DNA of 64,000 bases, taken from positions 248,001 to 312,000 of the forward strand of contig NZ_VIVL01000005.1 in NCBI RefSeq assembly GCF_007828835.1, in the 5' to 3' direction. This DNA is from Variovorax beijingensis (GTDB taxonomy: Bacteria; Pseudomonadota; Gammaproteobacteria; Burkholderiales; Burkholderiaceae_C). The notes below the pieces were generated by a model, which saw only the letters and a program-made list of their open reading frames with translations, ran no database searches and had not been told where the DNA came from. Both the position numbers and the translations under genes were made by a program. Positions 34,409-44,000 of the stretch are shown here, in pieces (positions within the stretch are counted from its first letter, which is position 1; every line of letters begins with the position of its first letter).

Positions 34409-35376
34409 ACGCCGTGTCTTCTCGCAGTGCGGCGGCCTCCGCGCTGCTCGATCCCGCTGAATCGATGCTCAAGGCCCGTCCCTTGCGCAGCTGGAAAGCC
34501 GCGCAGAAAGAGGCCCTGCGCACGCTTTTCGTCGCCTTGCATCGCGACTGGAGCGCCGAATGGAGTCCCGTGCGCGAAGCGGCGTCGGTGCAGGCCGATG
34601 TCGAGGTCACCGAGCCTGACGGCACCCTGGTGCTGGCGGCGGACGGCCGTGCCTGCTGGTCCTTCGCCGAAGCACCGCGGCATGCCGGTGCGATCCGCGC
34701 GCGAGGTCCGGATGCACTGTCGCGCAGCAGCGCCCGCGATGCCTCGCAGGCGGCCCTTCAGGCGTTAGCAGACCACATGTTTGCATTCGACCTGGCCGCC
34801 TCTGGCACGGCGCCTGTCGCACCGGTGATTGCGCCTGCCGTGGTGCGCGCTGCGTGGGCCGACTGGCTGCAGCGCCTCGGTGTGCTGCTGGCGGGCTTCG
34901 CGCTCGAACCCCAGCAGTCAAGGGTCGCGCACGGAACGAACGCTCCTTCAGACCGCTGGTCCGGCGTTCTCTGCGTGCGCTGGACTTGGTGCGGCGGCGT
35001 CTGGAGCCTTGGCTTGCCGCATGCCGTGGTGGCGGCACTGCTGAGCAATCAGCCCCCGACGAAATCCGCTCCAACCGCCTTGGCGCCGATGCTGCCGAAG
35101 GCGCGTCTGGACCAGGCCCTGGCCGAGGAACGCGTGGCCTTGCGCGTCATGCTTGACGGCGTGGAGCTGAACCTGGGCCAGCTCCAGGAGTTGCGTCTCG
35201 ACGACGTGGTTCCGCTGGAGCATTTGCTCGATTCGCCGGCGCTGGTCATCGGCACGGATGGCACGCCCGTGTGCCACGGCTGGCTGGGGCAAAGCGACGG
35301 CCGCATCGCGGTCGAACTGGCCGTGCCGGTTGCCCTCAACCCCAACACTCACCCATCGAAGGAAAAAACTCCATGA
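34405..35376 (+). CDS. FliM/SctQ-like C-ring protein with C-terminal SPOA domain
   Basis: 323 residues directly before fliN. The last 75 residues (EERVALRVMLDGVELNLGQL, RLDDVVPLEHLLDSPALVIG, and DGRIAVELAVP) form a SPOA (surface presentation of antigens) domain like that of FliM, FliN and SctQ. The N-terminal 230 residues lack the FliM CheY-binding motif (LSQxEIDxLL) and a recognisable middle CheC-like domain. The build is thus closer to a SctQ-type sorting-platform protein. It overlaps flgE by four bases and fliN by four. Confidence 0.65.
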   Translation: MNAVSSRSAAASALLDPAESMLKARPLRSWKAAQKEALRTLFVALHRDWSAEWSPVREAASVQADVEVTEPDGTLVLAADGRACWSFAEAPRHAGAIRARGPDALSRSSARDASQAALQALADHMFAFDLAASGTAPVAPVIAPAVVRAAWADWLQRLGVLLAGFALEPQQSRVAHGTNAPSDRWSGVLCVRWTWCGGVWSLGLPHAVVAALLSNQPPTKSAPTALAPMLPKARLDQALAEERVALRVMLDGVELNLGQLQELRLDDVVPLEHLLDSPALVIGTDGTPVCHGWLGQSDGRIAVELAVPVALNPNTHPSKEKTP

Positions 35377-35822
35377 CGAAAGCCCTGGAAGGAATCGTTG
35401 CCGACAACCGTACCGGCGCAGCCAACACCGCGGCCGAGGGACGCGGTGAACTCCGAACACGCCCCCAGCAGGCCAGCGGCCTCCCCACGGCGCAGATCAT
35501 TGCCTTGCCCGACCTTCATGCCGACTCCGAAGGAGCCGCGAACCATGCGGCTGAAGCGCCGATCCTGAAAGACTGGAATCCGTTGCACCAGATCAAGGCC
35601 AAGCTGCAGGTGTGCGTCGGCGAAGCCACCATTTCGGTCGGAGAACTGCTGAGCGCCAAGGAGCACCAGGTGCTGCGACTCGACCGCACGTTCGATCAAC
35701 CGGTCGACCTCACCATCGAAGGCAAGGTCGTGGCGCGCGGTCAGCTGGTGGCGGTCGACGGACACTTTGCGGTTCGCATCACCGAGCTACCCGTTGCCTT
35801 GGGCCTGGCATCGGGATCCTGA
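35373..35822 (+). CDS. fliN: C-ring protein FliN
   Basis: 149 residues from the ATG at 35373 (AAGGAAAA upstream); the longer frame overlaps the previous gene. The N-terminal 70 residues are variable. The C-terminal SPOA domain is clear: IKAKLQVCVGEATISVGELL, HQVLRLDRTFDQPVDLTIEG and VARGQLVAVDGHFAVRITEL, the last being the FliN hallmark. It forms the base of the C ring and receives the FliH-FliI complex. Confidence 0.92.
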   Translation: MTKALEGIVADNRTGAANTAAEGRGELRTRPQQASGLPTAQIIALPDLHADSEGAANHAAEAPILKDWNPLHQIKAKLQVCVGEATISVGELLSAKEHQVLRLDRTFDQPVDLTIEGKVVARGQLVAVDGHFAVRITELPVALGLASGS

Positions 35823-35825
35823 CGA

Positions 35826-36359
35826 ATGCATGCAGTGTTGCGGTGGATGCGGACAGGAGCCGTCGTTCGAAGAGGTGTGATGGGCGTTGCCATGGTGGCG
35901 GGCCTGCTGCTGGCGTCGCCGGGTGCCGCGCAAGAGGCGCCGGCCGGCGGCGCCGAATCGCGGCCGGCCAGCAGCCTGCCCGACAGCATTCCGGTCAAAC
36001 GCGAACAGCCAAATGAAATGACCGGGCCCGCGAGCGATCGCTGGTGGATGGCCATCGCCATGGCGGGCGGCCTGCTGGCGCTCGTGGTCGTCATCGCCCG
36101 CCGGCGGGCGGGCGTGGCCAAGCCCCCGGGCGCGTGGCGGACGCGATTTGGCGGCTTGCTGGACACGATCCCCTCGCACGAGATCCAGAGGGTTTCGAGC
36201 ATGCCGCTGTCGCAGCGCCACAGCTTGCACGTCGTGGTGTGGAACGGTCGGCGGTTGTTGCTGGGGTGCACGGAACAGTCCATCCAGCTGCTGGCCGAGA
36301 CCTCGTCTGCCACCGAGGGGGCGGAGCCGGCTCCGGGCGCGCCAGGGGAGCCGCGATGA
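35826..36359 (+). CDS. fliO: Flagellar export gate assembly protein FliO
   Basis: 177 residues. A signal-like hydrophobic N-terminus (MVAGLLLASPGAAQ) is followed by a single membrane segment (WMAIAMAGGLLALVVVIA, about 74-91). A cytoplasmic tail contains SLHVVVWNGRRLLLGCTEQ, the FliO pattern of a beta pair after the membrane helix. FliO helps assemble the FliP ring. It overlaps fliP by four bases. Confidence 0.8.
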   Translation: MHAVLRWMRTGAVVRRGVMGVAMVAGLLLASPGAAQEAPAGGAESRPASSLPDSIPVKREQPNEMTGPASDRWWMAIAMAGGLLALVVVIARRRAGVAKPPGAWRTRFGGLLDTIPSHEIQRVSSMPLSQRHSLHVVVWNGRRLLLGCTEQSIQLLAETSSATEGAEPAPGAPGEPR

Positions 36360-37354
36360 TGCGTGGCGTGAACGCGTTCGAGGCATGCATGAAGCGGCCC
36401 GGGCACATGGCCCTCGCGCTCATGCTGCTGGCCATCGCGTTGTTCGTCGTGCCGATGAACGACGCGATGGCGCAGTCGCAGGAGGACGCTGCATCGGAGG
36501 AGATGCCCCGCAGCCCAACGCTGGAAGCACCACCTGCGTTGCCAGCCGCGACGCCTTCCGCAACGCCGGGCGCCGTTGTGCCGGAGGTGGTCGCTCCGCC
36601 GGCTGCGACAACACCCCTGGTCGCTGTCCTGCAGGCGCCGGTGGCGACCGCCGCCAGCCCGGTTCGCCCCAAAGCCGCATCGACCGTCGCAGCCGCGACA
36701 CCGGCCCGACAGGGCACCCCCGCGACCGAAACCGCGCAGGCTCTGCGCGTTGTGCTCGGCCTCACGGTGCTGGCCATTCTTCCGGCGCTGCTGGTCTGCC
36801 TCACCAGTTTCCTGCGGATCATCGTGGTGCTCTCCATGCTTCGCCACGCCATCGGCATGAACGAGACGCCGCCCAATACCGTGTTGATCGGGTTGGCGCT
36901 TTTCCTGACGCTGTTCACCATGTCGCCGGTGCTGCAAAAGGTCAACCACGACGCGTTCGAACCTTTCATGGCCGGCAAGCTGTCGATGGAGGAGGGCTAC
37001 GGCAAGGGCATTGCTCCATTGCGCGACTTCATGGTTCGTCAGACGCGCGAGGCCGATCTCGCACTGATGGTGGAGCTGTCGAAGGCGCCTACGCCCAAGT
37101 CGATGGACGACATCGGCAACGTGCAGCTCATCCCTTCGTTCATGCTGTCGGAGCTGCGCGCGGCGTTCCAGATCGGCTTCGTGATCTTTCTGCCGTTCCT
37201 GCTGATCGACCTGATCGTGTCGAGCATTCTCATGGCACTCGGCATGATGATGATGCCGCCGACCACCATCGCGTTGCCTCTCAAGATACTGATGTTCATC
37301 CTGGTCGACGGCTGGAGCCTGGTGCTCAAGGCGCTGGTCGGCAGCTTCCACTGA
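36356..37354 (+). CDS. fliP: Flagellar export gate protein FliP with long N-terminal linker
   Basis: 332 residues against about 245 for common FliP. A signal sequence (to about residue 38, DAMAQS) is followed by about 85 residues rich in Pro, Ala, Thr and Val. The conserved core starts near LRVVLGLTVLAILPALLVCL. Core motifs include TSFLRIIVVLSMLRHAIGMN, PPNTVLIGLALFLTLFTMSP, and PSFMLSELRAAFQIGFVIFL, then the C-terminal KILMFILVDGWSLVL. It forms the export pore with FliQ and FliR. Confidence 0.94.
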   Translation: MMRGVNAFEACMKRPGHMALALMLLAIALFVVPMNDAMAQSQEDAASEEMPRSPTLEAPPALPAATPSATPGAVVPEVVAPPAATTPLVAVLQAPVATAASPVRPKAASTVAAATPARQGTPATETAQALRVVLGLTVLAILPALLVCLTSFLRIIVVLSMLRHAIGMNETPPNTVLIGLALFLTLFTMSPVLQKVNHDAFEPFMAGKLSMEEGYGKGIAPLRDFMVRQTREADLALMVELSKAPTPKSMDDIGNVQLIPSFMLSELRAAFQIGFVIFLPFLLIDLIVSSILMALGMMMMPPTTIALPLKILMFILVDGWSLVLKALVGSFH

Positions 37355-37367
37355 AGCACCCATAGTC

Positions 37368-38258
37368 ATGCAGCGCTTGAGTTCCACCCTGCCGCCGACC
37401 CCCCAACCGTTCTTCGATCCGAAGATCGAGAAGTCCGAGAAGGGCGAGGCCGATGGAGCGGCACCGGACGCCTCGGAATTCACGAGCCTGCTTTGGCACC
37501 GTTGGCGCAAGGAAGGGGACGAGAGCGCACGCGCACAGCTGATCGATCATCATCTGCCTTATGCAAAGATGATGGCAGCCACGGCCTATCGAAGGCGTAC
37601 CCACAACGACGTCGAGTTTGCGGACTACCTTCAACTGGCGCGTCTCGGACTGATCGAGGCAGTGGATCGCTTCGATCCCGCGCAAGGGGCTCAGTTCAAG
37701 ACCTTCGCGGCCAAGCGCGTGCAGGGTTCGATCCTCAACGGCTTGCCGCGGCTCACTGAAAAGAACCAGCAGATCAGCACCATGATGCGCCTGCGCCAGG
37801 AGCGGCTCGAGGCTGTCAAGGAGGCCGCCTCCGCGGATGTCGCCAATGACAGCGAGAGCGCTGCCAGCGATCCTGTGCCATCACGCGATGCTGACAAGTT
37901 GTTCCGGTACCTGGCGGACGTCGGCATCGGGATCGCGCTGGGGGTCTTGCTCGAAGACACCGGCATGGTAGATGCCGAGGCCTTCGGCAGCGATGGCCAA
38001 TCCCCTTCTCCTGAAGTCAGCTATTTCCGTAAATCCGAAATTCATCAACTGCGCACGGTGCTGCGCGGGCTGGTGGACCAGTTGAACGACCGGCAGAGAG
38101 CCGTGATCCGCTACCACTATCTGCAGGACACTCCGTTCAACGAGATCGCGAGTTCCATGAATCTCACGCGAGGGCGCGTGTCCCAATTGCATCGGGAAGC
38201 GCTTTTGCGGTTGCGCGAACTGCTCCGCAAGGATGCGCGCTGCGACGTGTCGTGGTGA
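37368..38258 (+). CDS. fliA: FliA-like flagellar sigma factor (sigma-28 family)
   Basis: 296 residues; FliA is normally about 240. Region 2 is clear: EFADYLQLARLGLIEAVDRF with GAQFKTFAAKRVQGSILNGL. Region 4 reads LNDRQRAVIRYHYLQDTPFN, then EIASSMNLTRGRVSQLHREA. Between them (about 145-220) is an insertion-like, Asp/Ser-rich stretch, so region 3 is unusual. It lies 13 bases after fliP, closing the structural series. It may drive late or effector genes. No sigma-28 promoter was recognised in the window. Confidence 0.82.
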   Translation: MQRLSSTLPPTPQPFFDPKIEKSEKGEADGAAPDASEFTSLLWHRWRKEGDESARAQLIDHHLPYAKMMAATAYRRRTHNDVEFADYLQLARLGLIEAVDRFDPAQGAQFKTFAAKRVQGSILNGLPRLTEKNQQISTMMRLRQERLEAVKEAASADVANDSESAASDPVPSRDADKLFRYLADVGIGIALGVLLEDTGMVDAEAFGSDGQSPSPEVSYFRKSEIHQLRTVLRGLVDQLNDRQRAVIRYHYLQDTPFNEIASSMNLTRGRVSQLHREALLRLRELLRKDARCDVSW

Positions 38259-38297
38259 CATGTTTTTTCGTCAGGCAAATCAATCCATATTCTTCCC

Positions 38298-39572
38298 ATG
38301 ACTGATTCGAACGCACCTTTCAATTCCGCAGCGGCAGCGTCCGAGGACGCTCGCCTTGTTGCGCTGCGACAGCGGCTGGGCCGGCTCGAGGGTTTTCTCC
38401 GGGACGACCCGTCGAACGGCGCCCTGTTGATCGATGCGTTCGAGACGGCGCTGTCGTGCGGCGAGTGGGAGCGGGCTCGCCTTCATTTGCAGCACGGCCA
38501 GGCGCTTGATGCCGAACCGCTTGCGTGGCGGCTGCGCGAGGGCGATTTCTGGCTCGCGCAGCAGCGATACGACGAGGCGCTCGCTGTTCTCGATGTCCTG
38601 GCGAAGACGCCTCAGCCGCCTGCCGGGTTCGCTCAAGTGCTGCTTCACAACCTGGCCTTCATCGAGTTTCGGCAAGGCCATTTTTCGGAATGTATCGACC
38701 GGTTGGCGCCAACGCTCGAAGCATTGGCCGAGGCTCCATCCGACGCTGCGACGCATCCGCTGGCCACGACGCGTGCCCTGCAGCAACTCTGGTTGCGCGC
38801 GATGCATCACGACGGCCAGCTTGATCGCGCGATGGCCTGGACGCGCGCAGCAGAGCAGCGCCGCGCGCTGGATGCGCAGGCGGCCGGCGTAGCCAGCCTG
38901 ATTGCCATCGATGCATCGGACCTCGCCGCGGCGCAGCGCTGGTCCAGCGCCAGTCTTTCGAGCGACTCCCCCTTCGATCATCCGGTCGAGGCGCTGGTGG
39001 CACAGGCGTCGCTGGCGCTGGCCGCCCGCGATGCCAAGCTTGCCGCCCAATTGGCGGATGTGGCATTGCAACGCCAGCCCGGTGATGGGAGGGCTTGGTC
39101 GACGCGCGGCTTTGCGGCGCTGCTGGGGGGAGATTTGGTTGCCGCCCGTGCCGCCTTCGACAAGGCGGTGTGGGCCATGGCGAGCCATATCGGGACCTGG
39201 CATGGCCTAGGGTGGACCCAGATCTTGCAGGGCGACCTGGCCGGCGCACGTGCGAGCTTCGAAACGGCCCTTGCACTGGATCGAAACTTTGCAGAGAGCC
39301 ACGGAGGCCTGGCCGTTGTTCTGGCCGGACAGTCATTGCGGCAGGAAGCTGCGGAGCATGCCGAGCTTGCATTGCGGCTCGACAAGAGCAATCTGTCGGG
39401 CAGGTATGCGCAAGCCCTGCTGAGCGGCGAAGTGAAGGATGCCAACGACTTGCAGCGCTTCGCGCGGCGGTTGTTCGGGGGGAGGGCAGGGCCGTTGGGG
39501 GAGGATATGGCCGAGCTTTTTCAGCCGTCTGCCATGCCGGCCCCCAAGCCACCAGCCGACGAAGAGCGTTGA
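38298..39572 (+). CDS. Tetratricopeptide repeat protein
   Basis: 424 residues. Repeating helix pairs of TPR type run through most of the protein, e.g. EPLAWRLREGDFWLAQQRYD, GRAWSTRGFAALLGGDLVAA and GTWHGLGWTQILQGDLAGAR with ASFETALALDRNFAES. There is no signal peptide or membrane segment. It lies 39 bases after the sigma factor, so it probably belongs to the flagellar transcription unit. TPR proteins of this kind often serve as chaperones or regulators of type III export; the role here is inferred from position. Confidence 0.75.
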   Translation: MTDSNAPFNSAAAASEDARLVALRQRLGRLEGFLRDDPSNGALLIDAFETALSCGEWERARLHLQHGQALDAEPLAWRLREGDFWLAQQRYDEALAVLDVLAKTPQPPAGFAQVLLHNLAFIEFRQGHFSECIDRLAPTLEALAEAPSDAATHPLATTRALQQLWLRAMHHDGQLDRAMAWTRAAEQRRALDAQAAGVASLIAIDASDLAAAQRWSSASLSSDSPFDHPVEALVAQASLALAARDAKLAAQLADVALQRQPGDGRAWSTRGFAALLGGDLVAARAAFDKAVWAMASHIGTWHGLGWTQILQGDLAGARASFETALALDRNFAESHGGLAVVLAGQSLRQEAAEHAELALRLDKSNLSGRYAQALLSGEVKDANDLQRFARRLFGGRAGPLGEDMAELFQPSAMPAPKPPADEER

Positions 39573-39577
39573 AGAAA

Positions 39578-39597
39578 GGGGCGGGTGTGCACGCCCC
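39578..39597. terminator. Hairpin between convergent genes
   Basis: GGGGCG (39578-39583) and CGCCCC (39592-39597) enclose an 8-base loop, between the TPR gene stop (39572) and the convergent gene's stop (39605). It marks the end of the flagellar series. Confidence 0.5.
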
Positions 39598-39604
39598 CAG
39601 TCAG

Positions 39605-40084
39605 TCAGCGGCTCGTCCTGTCAGTCTTGGCAGGTGGCTCGGCCGGCATCGCCTCGGCCAGCAGAAGATTTCCTGCTTCTTGCAACGCCGCATTCAATTC
39701 GGTGTCGCTCTCCATGCGCTGAAGCACCGCATCGACCATCTGGTCGAAACCCTTGACGTCCAGCCGCTCGCGGCCGAACTCCTGCATCAGAACGGATTCC
39801 AGAAAAAGCCGGAAGGCCTTTCTTTGCCGCTGCGGGTCGTCCGGCGACAGGGCACGAACGCGCAGCGCCACCGTCTGCCGGATCTGCGCTGCTTCGCTGC
39901 TGTCCGCATGGACTGGGCGCTGACCACCGGCAGGCGTCGAGCCCTTGCCTTCGCTTTCACCGGGCGGTGCCTGAACTTCGCGCGGCGCAGCGTTATGTTC
40001 TGAGCGACTCCGGTTCTGCGCCCTGAACTGCGCGGCGAACTGGGCACGGATCAGCGCTGCCAGTTGTATGGATGGATCAATCAT
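39605..40084 (-). CDS. Unknown protein, downstream partner of a TPR gene
   Basis: 159 residues. The N-terminal half is Arg/Gln/Ala-rich (IQLAALIRAQFAAQFRAQN) and disordered-looking. The C-terminal half is helical: RKAFRLFLESVLMQEFGRER, then FDQMVDAVLQRMESDTELNA. I do not recognise the family. It follows the TPR gene at 40133 by 48 bases on the same strand and both diverge from the giant gene, so a role as accessory to that protein or to export is possible but unproven. Confidence 0.6.
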   Translation of the reverse strand: MIDPSIQLAALIRAQFAAQFRAQNRSRSEHNAAPREVQAPPGESEGKGSTPAGGQRPVHADSSEAAQIRQTVALRVRALSPDDPQRQRKAFRLFLESVLMQEFGRERLDVKGFDQMVDAVLQRMESDTELNAALQEAGNLLLAEAMPAEPPAKTDRTSR

Positions 40085-40132
40085 GAGACGGTGTGCCGGT
40101 CGTGCAGGCGCCGCGCTGGCGCCGTCCGAGAA

Positions 40133-40720
40133 TCAATGAGCGCGTCCCTGCTGCTGGTAGTTGGCCAGCAGCACGTGGTTGTCCGCGGTGTCTCCGGAGG
40201 ATGAGCGTTCGTTGTCAGCCGCCGAGGCATCCGGATGCAGCGCCTTGATGCCCGCGATGACCTTTTCAATGTCGCCAGACAGTGCTTCGTTCGTGGTGTT
40301 GAGCGTCAAGCCCTGCTGGTAGTGGTGCAGGGCCTCGTCGAAGTGGTCTTGCGCCAGCGCCGCGAATCCGTTCACGAAATGCGGCAGCGGATCTGTATCG
40401 GGCAGGCTGAGCAGCGGCTGCCAGGTCAGCAGGGCGATTGCGGCGCGGCCCGAACTGAATTGCAGCAGCCCCAGTTGATAGCGTGCCATCGGGAATCCAG
40501 GTGAGAGCCGTGTCGCGTTGGCAAACGCGGCTTCGGCTTGCGCCATGTCGCCGAGCGCGGCGAATTCGGCGCCCAGCAGGAACTGAGGCAACCCCGCACC
40601 AGGCTCCGCGGCGCTGGCTCTCTGGAACCACTCGATGGCTTGAACGCCATCGTTGGCCAGGCTTGCGGCCATGCCTTGGGACATCAGGGCATCGAAGGAG
40701 GTCGGCTCGGGTTGTTTCAT
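40133..40720 (-). CDS. TPR protein divergent from the giant RHS gene
   Basis: 195 residues from the ATG at 40720; the frame is open to 40864 but the upstream part is low in protein character. Helix pairs with TPR consensus: GAGLPQFLLGAEFAALGDMA with QAEAAFANATRLSPGFPMAR, and PLPHFVNGFAALAQDHFDEA with LHHYQQGLTLNTTNEAL. The acidic C-terminal tail ends HVLLANYQQQGRAH. The size and fold suit a cytoplasmic chaperone. It and the 159-residue protein form a two-gene unit facing the giant gene. Confidence 0.7.
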   Translation of the reverse strand: MKQPEPTSFDALMSQGMAASLANDGVQAIEWFQRASAAEPGAGLPQFLLGAEFAALGDMAQAEAAFANATRLSPGFPMARYQLGLLQFSSGRAAIALLTWQPLLSLPDTDPLPHFVNGFAALAQDHFDEALHHYQQGLTLNTTNEALSGDIEKVIAGIKALHPDASAADNERSSSGDTADNHVLLANYQQQGRAH

Positions 40721-41058
40721 AGGTTTTGTACTGGGTGGTGGCGGCGCCAATGCTCGCTGGACGAGCACGCTGTAGCGCATTGTCGTACCGAGTGGATTTG
40801 CGGACCAAATGCCCAAGCGCTCACACCGGATCAACGCGGTTGCGTCGGTAGCAAATTCGTCCATTGCGATTCAAAGAAATTTAGTTAAAGCCCCATCAAG
40901 GATGAAGGGCTTTGTGCCATTTTCTAAACAAATCGCCGCTCACCCGGATGAGTTGTCCCGAACCGTAGGCCGGCCCGCAGTGGGTCGGCCCAGCCGCAGG
41001 AGCGTCACCTGTCACGGCTGCCGATCGGCGGTTCCAGGAACAATGGGTGAGGCCGTCA
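40721..41058. promoter_or_regulatory. Divergent region upstream of the giant gene
   Basis: 338 bases without a gene between the TPR gene and the giant gene, so both promoters should be here. A hairpin with arms AAAGCCC (40887-40893) and GGGCTTT (40907-40913), with inner CATC/GATG pairing, could be a terminator or an operator. I found no confident sigma-70 or sigma-28 promoter. Confidence 0.45.
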
Positions 41059-44000
41059 ATGGTTGCAATCGTCAGCGGAAATAGTCTGGGTCTGAGCCTG
41101 AGCTCGTTGAGCACTCTGGGCCAGCGAGGCCAGTTGGGAACAGCCGGCCAAGGCCGCAGCGGCGAGCAGTCCTTCGTCAACATCGCCAACGGCAACCTCG
41201 TGCTGCAAGGCCGCGACGACGTGCTCATGGGCCGGGGGCTCGACGTCCAGGCCGTGCGCACCTACAACAGCCAGGGCCTGCTCAGCGACGACAACGGCGA
41301 CAACTGGAACGTCGGTGCCTTCGGCCAGAAGGTCGTGCTGACCTCCGGCACCCTGGGCGCTGCGGGCAGCACCCTGACGCGCACCGACCGCGACGGCGCC
41401 CAGGCTGTCTATACCTGGGACGCCGCCCAGAGCCGCTACGTCAGCCCCACCGGCGCCGGCGCCTTCGACACCATCGCCTACGACAGCGGCGCCTCCCAGC
41501 TCATCTGGACCGATGGCGACACCGGCCGCATCGAACGCTACCAATCGAACGGCGCCGGCCGCCTGGTCTCCGCCACCGACACCGACGGCAACACCGTCAG
41601 CTACGCCTACAACGCCAACGGCACCGTGCAGTCCGTCACCGATGCCAACGGCGACGTCAGCCACTACGACTACAGCGGCACCAACCTCACCCAGATCCGC
41701 ACCGTCTCCGGCGGCGTCACCGCCACCACCGTCCGCTACGCCTACGACGCCAGCAACCGCCTGTCCAAGGTCACTGTCGACCTCTCGCCCGGCGACAACG
41801 CCGTGTCGGACAACAACGTCTACGTCACCACCTATACCTATGACGGCGCCAGCAAGCGCGTGGCCAGCGTCACCCAGAGCGATGGCACCCAGCTGAGCTT
41901 CACCTACGTCCAGGCCGGCGGCAGCTACAAGGTCGCCACCGTCACCGACGCTCTTGGCGCAACCACCAGCTTCAGCTACGACACCGCCCAGAAGACCACC
42001 ACCGTCACCGACCCGCTGGGTGCCCAGTCGGTCTATCTGTACGACGCCCAGGGCCAGCTGCTCCAGGTGCGCAGCGGCGTCACCGCGGCCAACGTCGCCG
42101 GTCTGAGCCAGGTCAGCTACGCCTACGATGCCGCCGGCAACGTCACCCTCGTCACCGATGGCGAAGGCCACAAGGTCGCGCTGCAGTACGACGACCACGG
42201 CAACCTGATCCGGGAGGTCGATTCGGCCGGCGACACCCGCGTGCGCACCTACAACAGTGCCAACCAGCTGCTCACCGACACGATCTATGCCGATGCCGCC
42301 GTGGTCGACCGCGGCGCGTTCAACAAGGATGCCGCGCTGCCCGAGACCACGCGCTACGTCTATGCCGCCGGCAGTGCCAACCGGCTGCGCTTTGCCATCA
42401 CCCCGCAGGGTAACGTCACCGAATACCGCTACGACGCCTACGGCCAGCGCACCAGCGCCATCGCATACGCCGGTGCTGCGTACAACACGGCCGCCCTGGC
42501 CTTGACCGAGGTGCCGACCGAGGCACAGCTGAGCAGCTGGGCCGCCGCCCAGGACCTCACCCGCACCGAGCTCACCGAACTGGTCTACGACGCCCGCGGC
42601 CAGCTCAGCAGCAGCACGACCTATGCCTCGACGGCAGCCAACGGCAGCGGCGTGGCCGGCACCGCCGCCACCACTCAGTACATCTACGACCCGCGCGGGT
42701 TGCTGCTGCAGAAGATCGAGCCTGCGGCCACAACCGGTGGCGCCACGGCCGTCACCACCTATACCTACGACGGCCTGGGCCGGCTGCTTGCCGTCAGTGC
42801 GCCGTCGCTCGACGGCGGCGCCACGCCCAACACCACCGTCACCAGCTACGATGATGCGGGCGGCAAGACCAGCGTCACCATGGCCAACGGGCTGGTCACC
42901 GTGTCGGCCTATGACAAGGCCGGGCGCCTCGTCAGCGTGACCCAGCAGAGCGCGGGAACAGGCGTGCTGGGCACCACCAGCTATGCCTACGACAAGGATG
43001 GCAACCTGCTCATGACGCAGGACCCGACGGGCGTGCGCAAGTGGATGCTGTACGACGAGGTGGACCGCAAGATCGCCGAGATCGACGCCACGGGCGCGGT
43101 GATCGAGTATGTGTACAACGCCAATGGGCAGCTGCGCGAGACGATCGCGTACACGAGCCGCATCGGCACAGCCAATCTGGTCGACGGTGCGGGCAAACCG
43201 ACCACGGCGTGGAGTGCGACGAACACGACCACCAGCCTGAATGCGCTGCGGCCGGCCGCCACGGCGCAGGACCAGAAGGTCTGGCGCTTCTACGACACGG
43301 CCAACCGCCTCGCCTGGCAGGTGGATGCGCTGGGCTATGTGACGCAGACGACCTATGACGGCGCGTCACGCATCCTGACAGTGACGCAGCTGGCCAATCC
43401 GATCGATGTGACGCTGCTGGGCAATGGGGCCAATGTGCAGATCCTGGTGGATGCGGCCACTGTGGGGGGGATCACGCTCAACGTGGATGCGGCACCGGCC
43501 CCGCTGGGCTCGGCGGTGACCTTGACGGCCACCATCGAAGGGACCAACCCCGGGGGCATGGTGACTTTCTTCAACGGCGAGACCGTCATCGGCAGCGCCA
43601 TGGTGGTCAATGGCGTGGCCACGCTCGTGACGAACGAGCTGCCGGTGGGGGTTAACAGCGTCCGTGCCGCCTACTCCGGCGATGTACAGCGGCCTGCGAG
43701 CGTCTCGCCAATCGCCCTAAAGACGATCTCGGGGGCGACCACCGGCGCTACGCTGAGTTTTTCCAGCAGATTCGACGCATACGGCGGGGCTTTCGGCATT
43801 CACCCGAGCTACGGAGAAGCGGTGACGCTGTCGGTCACGCTGACTACCGTGCAGCCGCCCGGACTTGCACCAGCCGCCGGCGAGGTGAAGTTCTACAACG
43901 GAACGGTATTCATCGGGACCGCAACAGTCATCGGCGGGCTGGCGATGCTCGAGATCGACAGCCTGCCGGTGGGCAATCTGAGCATCCGGGCGGAATATGT

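Noticed and set aside
40881..40945. TAAA-like and GCCG-like elements that might be a sigma-28 promoter for the giant gene
   Set aside because: The spacing between the elements is far from the required 15 or so bases and the -10 match is poor.
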